Positions 41,496 through 51,446 are shown, counted from the first letter of the stretch. The stretch is DNA of 64,000 bases from JAXGMQ01 sp964613055 (GCA_964613055.1 CAZTGD010000001.1:1-64000), one strand, 5' to 3'. A program made the numbers and translations. Notes: generated by a model from the sequence alone, not told the origin.

Positions 41496-42467
41496 ATGGT
41501 TGATATTAGATACATACACTGGAAAAAGAGCATTCGTCGGTTGATGGATTTTGGAAGACGAGAGATCCTTCGCGGCAAGAACGAAAAGATTATAGTCGAC
41601 AGGCTTCAAGATGAAATTCGAGATCCCCTAAAAACAGCAGATGTAATTGTTATAGCAATAAAAGGTGCATCAATGGTTGGATATTGCACTGGCATATTGT
41701 TGGACGAGGGAATAACAATAACTTCTCTCATTGTTTCGCCTACAGTTGATCGACTTAAGGTTACACCTCAACTCGTATTTTCTGTAATCAACCAACTCTC
41801 CAGAAAGGGCAAGTTCAAGTTTATCCAGATGGAAGTGCCCTGCATTAATTCTGATTATATTTCAGCTAGCATGAGACAGTTTGGGTTTATGATATTCTCT
41901 CAGCTTGAGATGTTTATCACTCATTATAATCCAAAACCAGAAAAGCATATTCCAGGTGTCTCTCTTGATAATTGGAGAATAGATACCGAGAATGAAGCCT
42001 CACTCGTTATCGCCATATCAGACCTTGGCGAAGAGGAGATGAGAAAGGATATTCAAGAACGAGAACCCAGGCAAAGGTGGTTGGAGGAATGCAAGCTTCT
42101 TTCTGGAGGCGAACTAGACAAAAATCTTTGCCATCAAGCCTTCATTGGCAACGAAATGGTTGGAATGATAGTCGGTTTGATTAGAGACAGGAAGATGGGT
42201 AGAATAGAGGGAGTTGGTGTTATTTCGGCAAGGAACAGAGAGCGAATAGAGAAGGTCTTAGTAGAACGTTCACTGGTTGGATTTGCTGAACATGGCATCA
42301 AACTTGTCAGAACCATTATCCCGATGACCAAGAAGAAAACTATAGATACACTGAAAACTATAGATTTTACTTCAAATATCTATTGCCCCGATCTTCTTCT
42401 GCTTTCCTCAGACCAGAGCTGGGATGCTGTCTGCAAGGAAGCTCTCAGTGTTAACCTTGAAAGTTAA
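41496..42467 (+). CDS. GNAT-like acetyltransferase-type protein (two weak GNAT modules)
   Basis: 323 residues. The N-terminal half has the order of a GNAT fold: a hydrophobic strand VIVIAIKGASMVGYCTGILLD, then ITSLIVSPTVDRLKVTPQLVFSVINQL, a likely acetyl-CoA helix (segments by eye, short parts only). The second half repeats this with FIGNEMVGMIVGLIRDRKMGRIEGVGV and RERIEKVLVERSLVGFAE. The classic Q/RxxGxG/A loop is not clear, so the catalytic state is uncertain. It starts 15 nt after tRNA-Lys and ends 45 nt before tRNA-Leu, so it seems to be embedded in a tRNA operon. Substrate unknown. Confidence 0.55.
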   Translation: MVDIRYIHWKKSIRRLMDFGRREILRGKNEKIIVDRLQDEIRDPLKTADVIVIAIKGASMVGYCTGILLDEGITITSLIVSPTVDRLKVTPQLVFSVINQLSRKGKFKFIQMEVPCINSDYISASMRQFGFMIFSQLEMFITHYNPKPEKHIPGVSLDNWRIDTENEASLVIAISDLGEEEMRKDIQEREPRQRWLEECKLLSGGELDKNLCHQAFIGNEMVGMIVGLIRDRKMGRIEGVGVISARNRERIEKVLVERSLVGFAEHGIKLVRTIIPMTKKKTIDTLKTIDFTSNIYCPDLLLLSSDQSWDAVCKEALSVNLES

Positions 42468-42512
42468 CGCCTCATCCTTATACTCACTTGGAGCAGTTTG
42501 AAAAATGAGTGT

Positions 42513-42598
42513 GCGAGGGTGGCGGAATTGGTAGACGCGTTGGATTTAGGATCCAGTGAGCTTAGCTCGTGCGGGTTCAAGTCCCGCCCTTCGTACCA
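42513..42598 (+). tRNA. tRNA-Leu(TAG)
   Basis: 86 nt, class II with variable arm; acceptor GCGAGGG/CCTTCGT (two wobbles), D-loop GGCGGAATTGGTAGACGC, anticodon loop TTTAGGA (TAG), T-loop TTCAAGT, encoded CCA. Confidence 0.94.
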
Positions 42599-42616
42599 AC
42601 ACTATAACTTGTTGAT

Positions 42617-42691
42617 GCGGGAGTAGCTCAGTGGTAGAGCACGACCTTGCCATGGTCGGGGTCGCGGGTTCGAATCCCGTCTCCCGCTCCA
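42617..42691 (+). tRNA. tRNA-Gly(GCC)
   Basis: 75 nt; acceptor GCGGGAG/CTCCCGC, anticodon stem CGACC/GGTCG with loop TTGCCAT (GCC), T-loop TTCGAAT, encoded CCA. The tig start codon lies 12 nt after its CCA. Confidence 0.95.
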
Positions 42692-42703
42692 GAGCGGACA
42701 CAT

Positions 42704-43966
42704 ATGGAAGTAGAATCAATTGACAGCAACCAACCTACGGTGAAGCTCTCGAGAGCAACCTTTGGACCTGATGAGATAAAAGATGGATTCAATGAAGTAT
42801 ATGAATCCAAGAAGAGTAAGGTTAAGATACCGGGTTTCAGACCAGGTAAAGCAACCTATAAGATCTTCAGGAATTATGTGGGAGATGACTATCTCAAGGA
42901 AGAGTTTATCTTCGCTACAAGCAACATGGCATTACGCAAGGTTCTTGAGGATGAGGAGCATCTCAGAATAGTAGGGAATCCAGATCTTTCACTCAAGTCA
43001 TTCAGCCAGGATGAAGGCTGTGAGATCGAGATAAAGTTACACTATGTACCAGAATATTCCCTTCCGAATCCAAATGATTTGATCATTAAGATACCATCCT
43101 TCGATGTCACAGAAGATGATATTACCAAAACCATTGACAGGCTGAGGCTTCAACACGCAACAATGGAACCGATCGAAAGACCAGTTGAAGAAAAGGACTT
43201 CGTTTATTTCAAGTGGGCAATTGTAAACAATGATGATTCACTTGGGAATTGGAAGGAAGAACTTGTCGAGGTTGGCAGGGGGGATTTTGTAAAGGATTTT
43301 GACAAGCATCTGATTGGTGTCAAATCGGGAGATACAAAGAGGATAAAAACAAAGCTTGATGGTGAGGACGATGCTGTTTCCATTGAAGTAAAGATAGGTG
43401 AGACGAAAACATCGAACATGCCTGATCTCGATGATGAATTTGCAAAAAGCCTTTCAATGGAGTCAGTTAAAACGCTAAAATCTGCAGTTGAAGCAGAGCT
43501 TAAATTCAGTGCGAAAAAAGCTGAACAGAACGCTGTTCATACAAAACTTGCAGAGCAATTACTAGAAAAAACAAAGATTGTAATGCCACAGAAACTAGAG
43601 GACGCGGCGTTGCAAGACGAGATAGAACGTTTGAAACATGACCTTGAAGAAAAAGGTATGAACCTTGAGATGTATCTCAAGAAGAGAGACATCACTGAGG
43701 ACAAACTTAGAGAAGAGTTAACCCCAAAGGCAATTAATCAGGTCAAGATCGATATGATACTTGAGGATTTTGCCACACAAGAGAATATTGAACCTGAAGA
43801 CAGTGAAATAGAGGACGAATTGAACAGGTATCTTAAAGCTAGGATGCAGATGAATGGGAGTAAGCGAATCGACAGAGATGCCTTAAGAAAGAATATTTCA
43901 TCATCGATCAGGAGAAGCAAGACGCTTGAATTCTTATTGGGGAAGGCTCAACTCAAGAAGGAGTAG
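42704..43966 (+). CDS. tig: Trigger factor (ribosome-associated chaperone and prolyl isomerase)
   Basis: 420 residues. The ribosome-docking signature is present as KIPGFRPGKAT near residue 43. The FKBP-like middle domain (about 150-240) contains EEKDFVYFKWAIV and GVKSGDTKRIKTKL, and the C-terminal chaperone arms are long helices (KKRDITEDKLREELTPKA). It binds nascent chains at the exit tunnel. Start at 42704; the frame is open further upstream into tRNA-Gly, which must be excluded. No ribosome binding site is visible. First gene of the tig-clpP-clpX-lon block. Confidence 0.93.
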   Translation: MEVESIDSNQPTVKLSRATFGPDEIKDGFNEVYESKKSKVKIPGFRPGKATYKIFRNYVGDDYLKEEFIFATSNMALRKVLEDEEHLRIVGNPDLSLKSFSQDEGCEIEIKLHYVPEYSLPNPNDLIIKIPSFDVTEDDITKTIDRLRLQHATMEPIERPVEEKDFVYFKWAIVNNDDSLGNWKEELVEVGRGDFVKDFDKHLIGVKSGDTKRIKTKLDGEDDAVSIEVKIGETKTSNMPDLDDEFAKSLSMESVKTLKSAVEAELKFSAKKAEQNAVHTKLAEQLLEKTKIVMPQKLEDAALQDEIERLKHDLEEKGMNLEMYLKKRDITEDKLREELTPKAINQVKIDMILEDFATQENIEPEDSEIEDELNRYLKARMQMNGSKRIDRDALRKNISSSIRRSKTLEFLLGKAQLKKE

Positions 43967-43972
43967 AGCTAA

Positions 43973-44569
43973 ATGGCAATACCATGGGTAATCGAGCAGA
44001 CTGGTGCGGGAGAGCGCCAGTATGACATCTATTCTCGACTGCTGAAGGACAGGATAATCTTTTTAGGTGGAGACCAAATCGAGGATTCAGTATCAAGTAC
44101 GGTTGTTGCGCAATTGCTGTACCTTGATGCAGTAGACCCAGAAAAAGAGATAAGCCTGTATATAAACTCACCTGGGGGCATTGTTACATCCGGACTTGCC
44201 ATATACGATACAATGCAGTATGTTTCAGCTCCGGTATCAACTATCTGTATTGGGCAAGCGGCATCTATGGCGGCTGTACTGTTGGCATCAGGTGAGAAAG
44301 ACAAACGCTCTGTTCTTCCGAATGCGAGGGTGATGATACACCAAATCGCAGGCGGAGCACATGGACAGGCAACTGATGTTGAAATACAAACGGGTGAGAT
44401 GCTCAGGTTGAAGAAGAAATTGAACGAGATACTCGCAAAGCATACAGGCAAGGATATCGAACAGATACGTTTAGATACTGAAAGAGACAGATTCATGGAT
44501 GCCCATTCTGCAGTTGAGTATGGACTCGCAGATAAGGTGATCGAAAGGATTGAGTCTGGAAATGCCTGA
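43973..44569 (+). CDS. clpP: ATP-dependent Clp protease proteolytic subunit
   Basis: 198 residues. Serine protease of the ClpXP degradation machine. Catalytic triad segments: Ser in GQAASMAAVLL, His in RVMIHQIAGGA, Asp in ERDRFMDAHSA. The start region ENxTGxGERxYDIYSRLLKDRIIFLGG-type pattern is clear (EQTGAGERQYDIYSRLL). The usual MIHQPLGG is changed to MIHQIAGG. It starts 6 nt after tig and overlaps clpX. Confidence 0.96.
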   Translation: MAIPWVIEQTGAGERQYDIYSRLLKDRIIFLGGDQIEDSVSSTVVAQLLYLDAVDPEKEISLYINSPGGIVTSGLAIYDTMQYVSAPVSTICIGQAASMAAVLLASGEKDKRSVLPNARVMIHQIAGGAHGQATDVEIQTGEMLRLKKKLNEILAKHTGKDIEQIRLDTERDRFMDAHSAVEYGLADKVIERIESGNA

Positions 44570-45800
44570 TGAAGACAGTAATTATTGTTCTTTTTGTGGT
44601 AGAAGGATAGGCAGTAACCTCCGGGGTATGGAGGGTAAAGATGGATGTCTGATATGTGAAGATTGCATCCGTATCGCTGGGAAAACACTAACAGTTGATT
44701 CGCAGAGACAGCTGAATAGGCGACTTGGTCATATCCCAACTCCCAAAGAGATCCACAGGCAGTTAGATAAATACATAATCGGGCAAGATGAAGCCAAGAA
44801 ACTCATATCCGTTGCAGTATACAAACACTATCGATCTGTGTTAACGCTGAAAACCGAGAAGGGCGCGGATACGAAATCTAACATACTTCTGGTTGGTCCC
44901 ACTGGAGCTGGTAAAACACTCATTGCTCGAACTCTAGCTGATATACTTGGAGTCCCATTCACTATTGCTGATGCAACCACTCTGACAGAGGCAGGATATG
45001 TCGGAGAGGATGTTGAGAATGTCCTGGTTGGTCTTCTGAGGAATGCTGAATATGATGTAGAGCTTGCACAGATGGGCATTGTTTACATTGATGAGATAGA
45101 TAAGATTGGTAGGAAATCCGAGAATAGATCAATTACACGTGATGTATCTGGCGAGGGAGTTCAACAAGCTTTGCTGAAGATGATCGAGGGTACGGTATGT
45201 AATATCCCTCCAAAAGGAGGGCGCAAACACCCTCAACAGGAATTTATTCAGATGGATACATCAAAGATACTGTTCATATGTGGTGGTATGTTTGAAGGTA
45301 TCTCTGAGATTATTGCGGGTAGACTTGGTGACAGGACGGTTGGTTACAAAACTAATACAAGAAGTCAGTTGGACAAGACAGCTTTAATGTCGAAGCTGAT
45401 GCCAGATGATCTTATGAAATTCGGTATGATACCAGAGTTTATTGGCAGGATACCTGTATCAGCATATGTAAATGAGTTAACCATCGAAGACCTAAAGAAG
45501 ATCCTGACTGAACCTGCCAATTCAATCGTTAACCAATATACAGACCTTCTGGCAATTGAAGGAGCAGAGTTAGAAATAACTGACGATGCGTTGACGGTGA
45601 TCGCTGAGAAAGCAAAGGAATTTGGAACAGGTGCAAGAGCGCTTAGAACCGTTTTTGAACGCATTATGATAGATTGCCTGTATGAGATACCAGACAGCCA
45701 GGTTATTGCTAAGTGTGTGATAGACAAAGAAGTAGCTCAAGGCAATAAGCTTGTTGTTATGATTGATTCGGATGGACATGAGATGAAAAGGAGTGCTTAG
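44562..45800 (+). CDS. clpX: ATP-dependent Clp protease ATP-binding subunit ClpX
   Basis: 412 residues from ATG 44562, which overlaps clpP by 8 nt; AAAGGA lies 12 nt upstream. The N-terminal zinc-binding domain has CSFC and CLICEDC. The AAA+ core has LLVGPTGAGKTLIA (Walker A), VYIDEIDKI (Walker B) and the pore loop region GYVGEDVE, and the IGF-type loop for ClpP docking is expected near EGISEIIAGRLG. ClpX unfolds substrates and feeds ClpP. Confidence 0.96.
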   Translation: MPDEDSNYCSFCGRRIGSNLRGMEGKDGCLICEDCIRIAGKTLTVDSQRQLNRRLGHIPTPKEIHRQLDKYIIGQDEAKKLISVAVYKHYRSVLTLKTEKGADTKSNILLVGPTGAGKTLIARTLADILGVPFTIADATTLTEAGYVGEDVENVLVGLLRNAEYDVELAQMGIVYIDEIDKIGRKSENRSITRDVSGEGVQQALLKMIEGTVCNIPPKGGRKHPQQEFIQMDTSKILFICGGMFEGISEIIAGRLGDRTVGYKTNTRSQLDKTALMSKLMPDDLMKFGMIPEFIGRIPVSAYVNELTIEDLKKILTEPANSIVNQYTDLLAIEGAELEITDDALTVIAEKAKEFGTGARALRTVFERIMIDCLYEIPDSQVIAKCVIDKEVAQGNKLVVMIDSDGHEMKRSA

Positions 45801-45801
45801 A

Positions 45802-48153
45802 GTGTCAGAAGAGAAGATATGGGATAAAAAAAGCACTCCACTGCTTCCTCTGAGGAACGTGGTAGTCTTTCCAGGTATGACAGTTCCTCTGATTATTGGT
45901 AGGGAAAAATCAGTTAAGGCTATAGAACAGGCGTTTGAAACAGATAGGAAGATTCTCTGTCTGACCCAGAAGAAAGAACACTATGACGACCCAACACCAT
46001 CTCAGTTGTATCAAGTAGGTACGGGATGTGAGCTACTGAAGATTCAGCAGAGACTCCCTGACGGCAACATGAGAATTATCATAGAAGGTATAGAACGATT
46101 GAGAGCAGTTGGTTTCAATCAAAGTGATGATCTGACAACCGTTGATGTTGAAAGAATCCTTTCAGTTGGTGATGTAAATACAAAGGTTAGAGCGTCTATG
46201 CGTGTTTTGTCGAGTAAATTCGAGGAATACTTCCGAATACACAAGAGACTGCTTCCTGAGATACTACTGGGGCTTGAGGATATTAGTGACCCAGACAAAC
46301 TAGTGAACATCGTTACAGCAAATATTGGTTTATCTATAAAAAACAAACAGAGAATTCTTTCAGAACAAAATATTAAAACGAGATTGAACATTCTCATCAG
46401 GATGCTCTCTGAGGAACTTGAGGTTCTATCCATCCAGAAGAAGATCGAGTCAGATGTAAAAAATAAGATAGATAAAACCCAAAGGGAGTATTATCTGCGA
46501 GAACAGCTTCGTTCAATACAAAAGGAGCTTGGTGAGTCAGGTGATGATCAATCTGGTGAAATCGGTGAGTATCGCAAAAAGATAGAAAAACGAGATGATC
46601 TGCCTGATTATGTTATCGATAAGTGCAACGAACAGCTTGATAAGTTGCAGAAGATGCCCCCCATGGCAACCGAAGGTTCGGTCATAAGGAATTACCTCGA
46701 TTGGCTGATCGTGCACCTGCCATGGAAGAATATCACAGAAGACAGACTGGATGTTAAGCAGGCGAGTATCATCCTCAATGAAGACCACTATGACCTAGAT
46801 GAAGTGAAAGAACGCATTCTTGAGTATCTGGCAGTGCGTCAACTCTCCCCCAAAACGAAAAGCCCCATCCTGTGCCTGGTTGGACCACCAGGTGTTGGCA
46901 AAACCTCTCTCGGAAAATCAGTTGCTAGAGCCATGGGAAGGAAATTCGTTCGCATGTCCCTGGGTGGTATTAAGGATGAGGCAGAGATACGTGGTCATCG
47001 AAGGACATATGTTGGTTCCATGCCCGGTAGGATAGTGCAAGGGATGAAACAAGCTGGCTCATCCAATCCAGTATTTTTACTCGATGAGATAGACAAGGTA
47101 GGTGTTGATTTTAGGGGTGATCCGACATCCGCTCTACTTGAGGCTTTAGACCCAGAACAGAACACTGCTTTCTCTGATAATTATCTTGAGATACCATATG
47201 ACCTTTCAGATGTTTTATTCATAACAACAGCAAATGTTACACACACCATACCAAGTGCATTATTCGATCGAATGGAATCGATAACTATTCCCGGTTATAC
47301 CCAGTTTGACAAGGTAGAAATAGCCAAACAATTCCTCATACCAAAACAACTGGAGAATAATGGTCTCAAACCATCATACATAAGCATTCCAGACGAAACA
47401 ATTGAAAGGATCATCAGGCGTTATACTAGAGAATCGGGATTAAGGTCTCTTGAGCGTAAGATTGCCAAGTTGATGAGGAAGTTCGCAAAGAGGAAGGTCG
47501 TTGGTGAGATTGACAAAAGTGTCGAGATCAAACCTGACAACCTTTCTGATTACCTCGATGTTCCAATCTTCAAATCAGATGTACAAAGAAAAAAAGATGA
47601 GATAGGAACTGTTACTGGTTTGGCAGTTACAGAGCAGGGTGGTGAGGTGCTTTGTATCGAGAGCACGATTATGGACGGCACAGGAAAACTAATACTCACA
47701 GGTCAACTGGGCGATGTGATGAAGGAGTCTGCAAGAGCAGCTCTCTCCTTTGTAAAATCTCACAGAAACGAATTGGGGATATCAAACGACTACAAAGAGA
47801 GTGAACATGACATACACATACACTTTCCAGAAGGTGCGATACCAAAGGATGGTCCATCAGCTGGCGTTGGTATAGTTACATCCCTTGTTTCTGTGTTAGC
47901 AAAAAGATATGTCAGCTCAAAGGTCGCAATGACCGGAGAGGTTACACTCAGGGGTAATGTACTGCCCGTAGGTGGTATAAAGCAAAAGGTACTTGCTGCC
48001 TATAGAAATAATATTTCTAGGGTAATATTACCGACAGAGAATAAACCTCATCTGGCTAAGGTTCCCGACAGAGTAAAAAAGGACATGGAGTTCGTTTTTG
48101 TAGACAAGATAAAGGAAGTATTAGAGGGAGCCCTTATCAAAGATGAATGCTAG
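45802..48153 (+). CDS. lon: ATP-dependent protease Lon
   Basis: 783 residues from the GTG at 45802, selected over GTG 45793 because AAAAGGAG ends right before 45793 and gives a 9-nt spacer to 45802. N-terminal substrate domain starts LPLRNVVVFPGM. AAA+ motifs CLVGPPGVGKTSLGKS (about 360) and VFLLDEIDKV. The protease domain has PKDGPSAGV with the catalytic Ser (about 681) and the conserved Lys in GGIKQKVLAAYR. Degrades misfolded and regulatory proteins. Starts 1 nt after the clpX stop; its end overlaps rimO by 11 nt. Confidence 0.97.
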   Translation: MSEEKIWDKKSTPLLPLRNVVVFPGMTVPLIIGREKSVKAIEQAFETDRKILCLTQKKEHYDDPTPSQLYQVGTGCELLKIQQRLPDGNMRIIIEGIERLRAVGFNQSDDLTTVDVERILSVGDVNTKVRASMRVLSSKFEEYFRIHKRLLPEILLGLEDISDPDKLVNIVTANIGLSIKNKQRILSEQNIKTRLNILIRMLSEELEVLSIQKKIESDVKNKIDKTQREYYLREQLRSIQKELGESGDDQSGEIGEYRKKIEKRDDLPDYVIDKCNEQLDKLQKMPPMATEGSVIRNYLDWLIVHLPWKNITEDRLDVKQASIILNEDHYDLDEVKERILEYLAVRQLSPKTKSPILCLVGPPGVGKTSLGKSVARAMGRKFVRMSLGGIKDEAEIRGHRRTYVGSMPGRIVQGMKQAGSSNPVFLLDEIDKVGVDFRGDPTSALLEALDPEQNTAFSDNYLEIPYDLSDVLFITTANVTHTIPSALFDRMESITIPGYTQFDKVEIAKQFLIPKQLENNGLKPSYISIPDETIERIIRRYTRESGLRSLERKIAKLMRKFAKRKVVGEIDKSVEIKPDNLSDYLDVPIFKSDVQRKKDEIGTVTGLAVTEQGGEVLCIESTIMDGTGKLILTGQLGDVMKESARAALSFVKSHRNELGISNDYKESEHDIHIHFPEGAIPKDGPSAGVGIVTSLVSVLAKRYVSSKVAMTGEVTLRGNVLPVGGIKQKVLAAYRNNISRVILPTENKPHLAKVPDRVKKDMEFVFVDKIKEVLEGALIKDEC

Positions 48154-49459
48154 AGGAATTGTCTCAATAAGAGCGCTTGGTTGTCCAAAAGCCATCGTTG
48201 ATGCAGAACAACTGCTTGCTGTTGCTCAAGACTGCGGCTATCAGGTTAAACTAGATTCTTATTATTGTGATGTCCTTATCGTTAATACATGTTCCTTTAT
48301 AGAAAACGCTCGAGAAGAGAGCTTTGAAGCCATAGAAGAAGCTCTTCAACAAAAGTCTGAAGGCAGAGCACACAAAGTTTTTGTTACAGGATGCCTTCCT
48401 CAGATAATGATTGATGAAATAAGAACCAGCTACCCAGAAGTTGATGGGTGTCTTGGAGCTGGAATCAATTCCGTTTTAAAGGATGTTCTACAAGGTGATG
48501 TTTCATATAGGATAAGAGGAGAAGTATCTCCAGACCATGAGGTTCTTCCACGTTACAGAATTACGCTACCCCATGTTTCTTATCTGAGGTTGGCGGAAGG
48601 ATGCTCAAACAGATGCTCATACTGCAGGATACCTGAGATAAGAGGTGATGTTCATTCGTTCCCGTTGAATCAGGTAATATCTGAAGCGAAGGAGTTGGTC
48701 TCATCAGGCGTTAGGGAATTGATCCTAATAGCTGAGGACACAGCAATCGTTGGTTTGGATACAGATCCCAAATATTCATTGTCCAATGTTACGAAAGCTC
48801 TATCGGATATAGATGGCCTTGATTGGATAAGGATACTCTATACAAACCCAATGCACTTAACCGATGAAACGATTAGAGCTTTTAATGCACCAAAGGTACT
48901 TCCATACTTTGATATCCCCATCCAGCATTGTGATACTGGTATACTAAAAGCTATGGGCAGACCAATGCCTGATAAAGATGGTATCAGCAAGCTTGTTGAG
49001 AAAATTAGAGATACATTCGATGACCCAACCATTAGGTCAACTGTTATCGTGGGATTCCCTGGAGAGGATGAAAATGAATTTAGCCAGTTAGATGATTTTA
49101 TAGGAGAGATAGAGTTTGATAGACTTGGTGTTTTTGCATACTCACCTGAACAATCAACTCCTGCTTATATTCTTGACCATGCCTCAGACGATGTTGTGTC
49201 TGATCGATGCGAACAGATTATCATGACCCAGCAGGATGTAAACTGGAGGCGAAATTCTCAACTACTCGGAAAGATAATTCCAGTTATTGTCGATCATGTT
49301 GATGATTCTAAGGGCATCGGAAGAACAAAGGCTGATGCCCCCGAGATTGATTGTCAGGTCAGAATTGACTCGGAAGGTCTTTCAGTTGGTGATATAATGG
49401 ATGTAAAAATAACCGATCATGACCATTATGATCTTGTGGGAGTTTGCAATGCTGATTAG
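48143..49459 (+). CDS. rimO: Ribosomal protein S12 methylthiotransferase RimO
   Basis: 438 residues. Radical SAM enzyme that adds a methylthio group to Asp of ribosomal protein S12. The radical SAM cluster is EGCSNRCSYCRIPEIRG (about residue 153), and the N-terminal UPF0004 domain has the second cluster's cysteines (LGCPKAIVD, NTCSFIENA, TGCLPQ). A C-terminal TRAM domain (IPVIVDH... VQVRIDSEG-type) follows. The motifs fit RimO better than MiaB (LGCPKNxVD and short IENAREES). Overlaps lon and thpR. Confidence 0.94.
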   Translation: MNARGIVSIRALGCPKAIVDAEQLLAVAQDCGYQVKLDSYYCDVLIVNTCSFIENAREESFEAIEEALQQKSEGRAHKVFVTGCLPQIMIDEIRTSYPEVDGCLGAGINSVLKDVLQGDVSYRIRGEVSPDHEVLPRYRITLPHVSYLRLAEGCSNRCSYCRIPEIRGDVHSFPLNQVISEAKELVSSGVRELILIAEDTAIVGLDTDPKYSLSNVTKALSDIDGLDWIRILYTNPMHLTDETIRAFNAPKVLPYFDIPIQHCDTGILKAMGRPMPDKDGISKLVEKIRDTFDDPTIRSTVIVGFPGEDENEFSQLDDFIGEIEFDRLGVFAYSPEQSTPAYILDHASDDVVSDRCEQIIMTQQDVNWRRNSQLLGKIIPVIVDHVDDSKGIGRTKADAPEIDCQVRIDSEGLSVGDIMDVKITDHDHYDLVGVCNAD

Positions 49460-49988
49460 GTCTTTTATAGCATTGACTCTGTCAGATGACATAAAAAAAT
49501 ACCTTGATGTTGTTGTGGCTGATTTCAAGAGGTTGGGTATTAAAGTAAGCTGGACAAAACCAGGTAATTTCCATCTAACACTGAAGTTTCTTGGTGATAT
49601 TGATGATTCGTCTGTCCCGTTGGTTACAGACAGTTTGGAGAAAGTTTCTTTAGGGCTTCCATCTAAATGCAAACTCACATCTATCTCAGCGTTCCCAAAT
49701 AGGAGTAGACCAAGAGTAATATGGTATGGAATCCAAGATAATATAAGCGAGAACCTTTACCAACAGATTCAGAATATTTGTCGTAAACTTGGGTTTCAAA
49801 GAGATAGCAAACCATTTAAACCACATCTGACACTTGGGAGAGTTAAGGGTGAGAGGATGGATATTTCAAGCCTGCTTGATAAATACTCAGACAAGAAGGT
49901 GGCTGGTCAATTTGAATCTCTGTGTCTCTTTAGATCAGACCTTTCAACTGCCGGACCGAGATATACCCCACTGTGGGAGAAAGAGTAG
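49449..49988 (+). CDS. thpR: RNA 2',3'-cyclic phosphodiesterase (LigT/2H family)
   Basis: 179 residues from ATG 49449. Two catalytic H-x-T motifs are present: FHLTLKFLGD near residue 40 and PHLTLGRVKG near 130, the hallmark of 2H phosphoesterases. The N-terminus MLIRSFIALTLSDDI is typical of ThpR. The enzyme opens cyclic phosphates at RNA ends. The start overlaps rimO by 11 nt. It sits directly before recA, as reported for this family in several anaerobes. Confidence 0.93.
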   Translation: MLIRSFIALTLSDDIKKYLDVVVADFKRLGIKVSWTKPGNFHLTLKFLGDIDDSSVPLVTDSLEKVSLGLPSKCKLTSISAFPNRSRPRVIWYGIQDNISENLYQQIQNICRKLGFQRDSKPFKPHLTLGRVKGERMDISSLLDKYSDKKVAGQFESLCLFRSDLSTAGPRYTPLWEKE

Positions 49989-49993
49989 TGAAC

Positions 49994-51037
49994 ATGGCTA
50001 CAAAAAAGAACGACAAGGTAAAAACAGAGAGAGATAAGGCTTTGGATTCTGCAATTGCCGCCATTGAAAAAAACTACGGCAAAGGAACTGTCATGCGTTT
50101 AGGTGACGGAAAGAGCAGAATGACGGTCGAAGTTATTCCAACAGGCATTCTATCCCTAGATATTGCGCTTGGTGTTGGTGGATTACCAAGAGGTAGGATC
50201 ATAGAGATATACGGCAATGAGGGTTCTGGTAAGACCACGATTGCGTTAACAGCCATTGCTTCATGTCAACGAATGGGTGGGAAAACCGTATTCATCGACG
50301 CAGAACATGCACTTGACCCCAGTTATGCAAAGAGACTGGGCATAGATTTGAATGAACTTATCATCTCACAACCTGACTCTGCTGAACAAGCGCTCGAGAT
50401 AGCAGAGATTCTCACCAGGTCAGGGGCTATAGACATGTTTGTAGTTGATTCGGTTGCGGCACTCGTACCAAGGGCTGAGCTTGAAGGTGAGATGGGTGAT
50501 GCATCCGTTGGACTCCAGGCAAGACTTATGTCAAAAGCCATGCGAAAACTAGCAGGAGGCATGGGAAAGAGTCATACCGCTGGTATCTTTATCAACCAGA
50601 TTAGAGAGAAAATCGGTGTCATGTTTGGCAATCCTGAAACCACTCCTGGTGGTCGTTCGCTGAAGTTCGCAACTACGGTTAGGATTCAGGTAAGGCGAGG
50701 AGAAACATACAAAGATGCTGACAGGTCTTACGGCGCTCAGGCGAAGATAAAGGTCGTAAAAAACAAGGTAGCCCCTCCATACAGGCAAGCTGAATTCGAC
50801 ATCATTTTTGGTGAGGGTGTCTCACGCGAGTCACAACTTTTAAAACTCGGAGTTGACCTTGATGTCATTGAAAAATCAGGGACATGGTTCTCTTATAATG
50901 GTGAACGTCTCGGTCAGGGACGTGAGAATGCGAAGGTTACTATTAAAGATAATCCGGCTATGGCTGATGAAATCGAGATAAAGATAAAATCAGCCTATGG
51001 ATTGCCAACTCCAGAAAAGAATGAAAAGGAGGAGTGA
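49994..51037 (+). CDS. recA: Recombinase RecA
   Basis: 347 residues from ATG 49994. Walker A GNEGSGKTTIAL (about 73), MAWxx-free core with FIDAEHALDP, Walker B MFVVDSVAAL, the L1/L2 region FINQIREKIGVMFGNPETTPGGRSLKF (quoted in part). Catalyses strand exchange and SOS signalling. An in-frame start at 49973 overlaps thpR and is less likely. The C-terminus is short and slightly acidic. It overlaps recX by 17 nt. Confidence 0.97.
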   Translation: MATKKNDKVKTERDKALDSAIAAIEKNYGKGTVMRLGDGKSRMTVEVIPTGILSLDIALGVGGLPRGRIIEIYGNEGSGKTTIALTAIASCQRMGGKTVFIDAEHALDPSYAKRLGIDLNELIISQPDSAEQALEIAEILTRSGAIDMFVVDSVAALVPRAELEGEMGDASVGLQARLMSKAMRKLAGGMGKSHTAGIFINQIREKIGVMFGNPETTPGGRSLKFATTVRIQVRRGETYKDADRSYGAQAKIKVVKNKVAPPYRQAEFDIIFGEGVSRESQLLKLGVDLDVIEKSGTWFSYNGERLGQGRENAKVTIKDNPAMADEIEIKIKSAYGLPTPEKNEKEE

Positions 51038-51446
51038 TCCACTTGATTATGCATATAGATTGCTGTCAATCAGGGACAGAGCATGGTCAGAGATTGAAAA
51101 GAGAATGCGAATCAAGGGTTATTCTGTCAAGGAAATTGAAAGTGTTAAGGATAGACTCCTTGAGCTAAAACTCATCAATGATGATGAGTTTGTGGTTTTG
51201 TACATTGAAAACAAAAGAAAAAAACTCTGGGGACCGATTAGAATCATGATGGAACTACAAAGACTCGGTCTACATAGAATTTTGATAGAAAGACACCTTG
51301 AAGATGTTGATTGGGAAACTGTCTTTGATGAAGCGGTGAAAACGTTTCAGAGCAGATTCAAAGACAGGAGACTCATTTCAAAGCTTCAAAGGCAAGGTTT
51401 TCCACTCTGTTGGATTTGGGAAGCGGTAAAGCAAATCGATAACTAA
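51021..51446 (+). CDS. recX: Regulatory protein RecX
   Basis: 141 residues with RecX-type three-helix repeats: DYAYRLLSIRDRAWSEIEKRM, LKLINDDEFVVLYIENKRKK (typical LxYLDDxxFA-like block) and RRLISKLQRQGF at the end. It binds RecA filaments and limits their activity. ATG 51021 lies inside recA; AAAGGAGG falls just inside the gene, so initiation probably depends on coupling to recA. Slightly shorter than typical RecX. Confidence 0.88.
   Translation: MKRRSDPLDYAYRLLSIRDRAWSEIEKRMRIKGYSVKEIESVKDRLLELKLINDDEFVVLYIENKRKKLWGPIRIMMELQRLGLHRILIERHLEDVDWETVFDEAVKTFQSRFKDRRLISKLQRQGFPLCWIWEAVKQIDN

Noticed and set aside
42647..42703. N-terminal extension of tig beginning inside tRNA-Gly
   Set aside because: It overlaps the tRNA and has no similarity to trigger factor; ATG 42704 is the plausible start.
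44550..44561. TTG at 44550 as clpX start
   Set aside because: The AAAGGA sequence directly abuts it, leaving no spacer; ATG 44562 is better placed.
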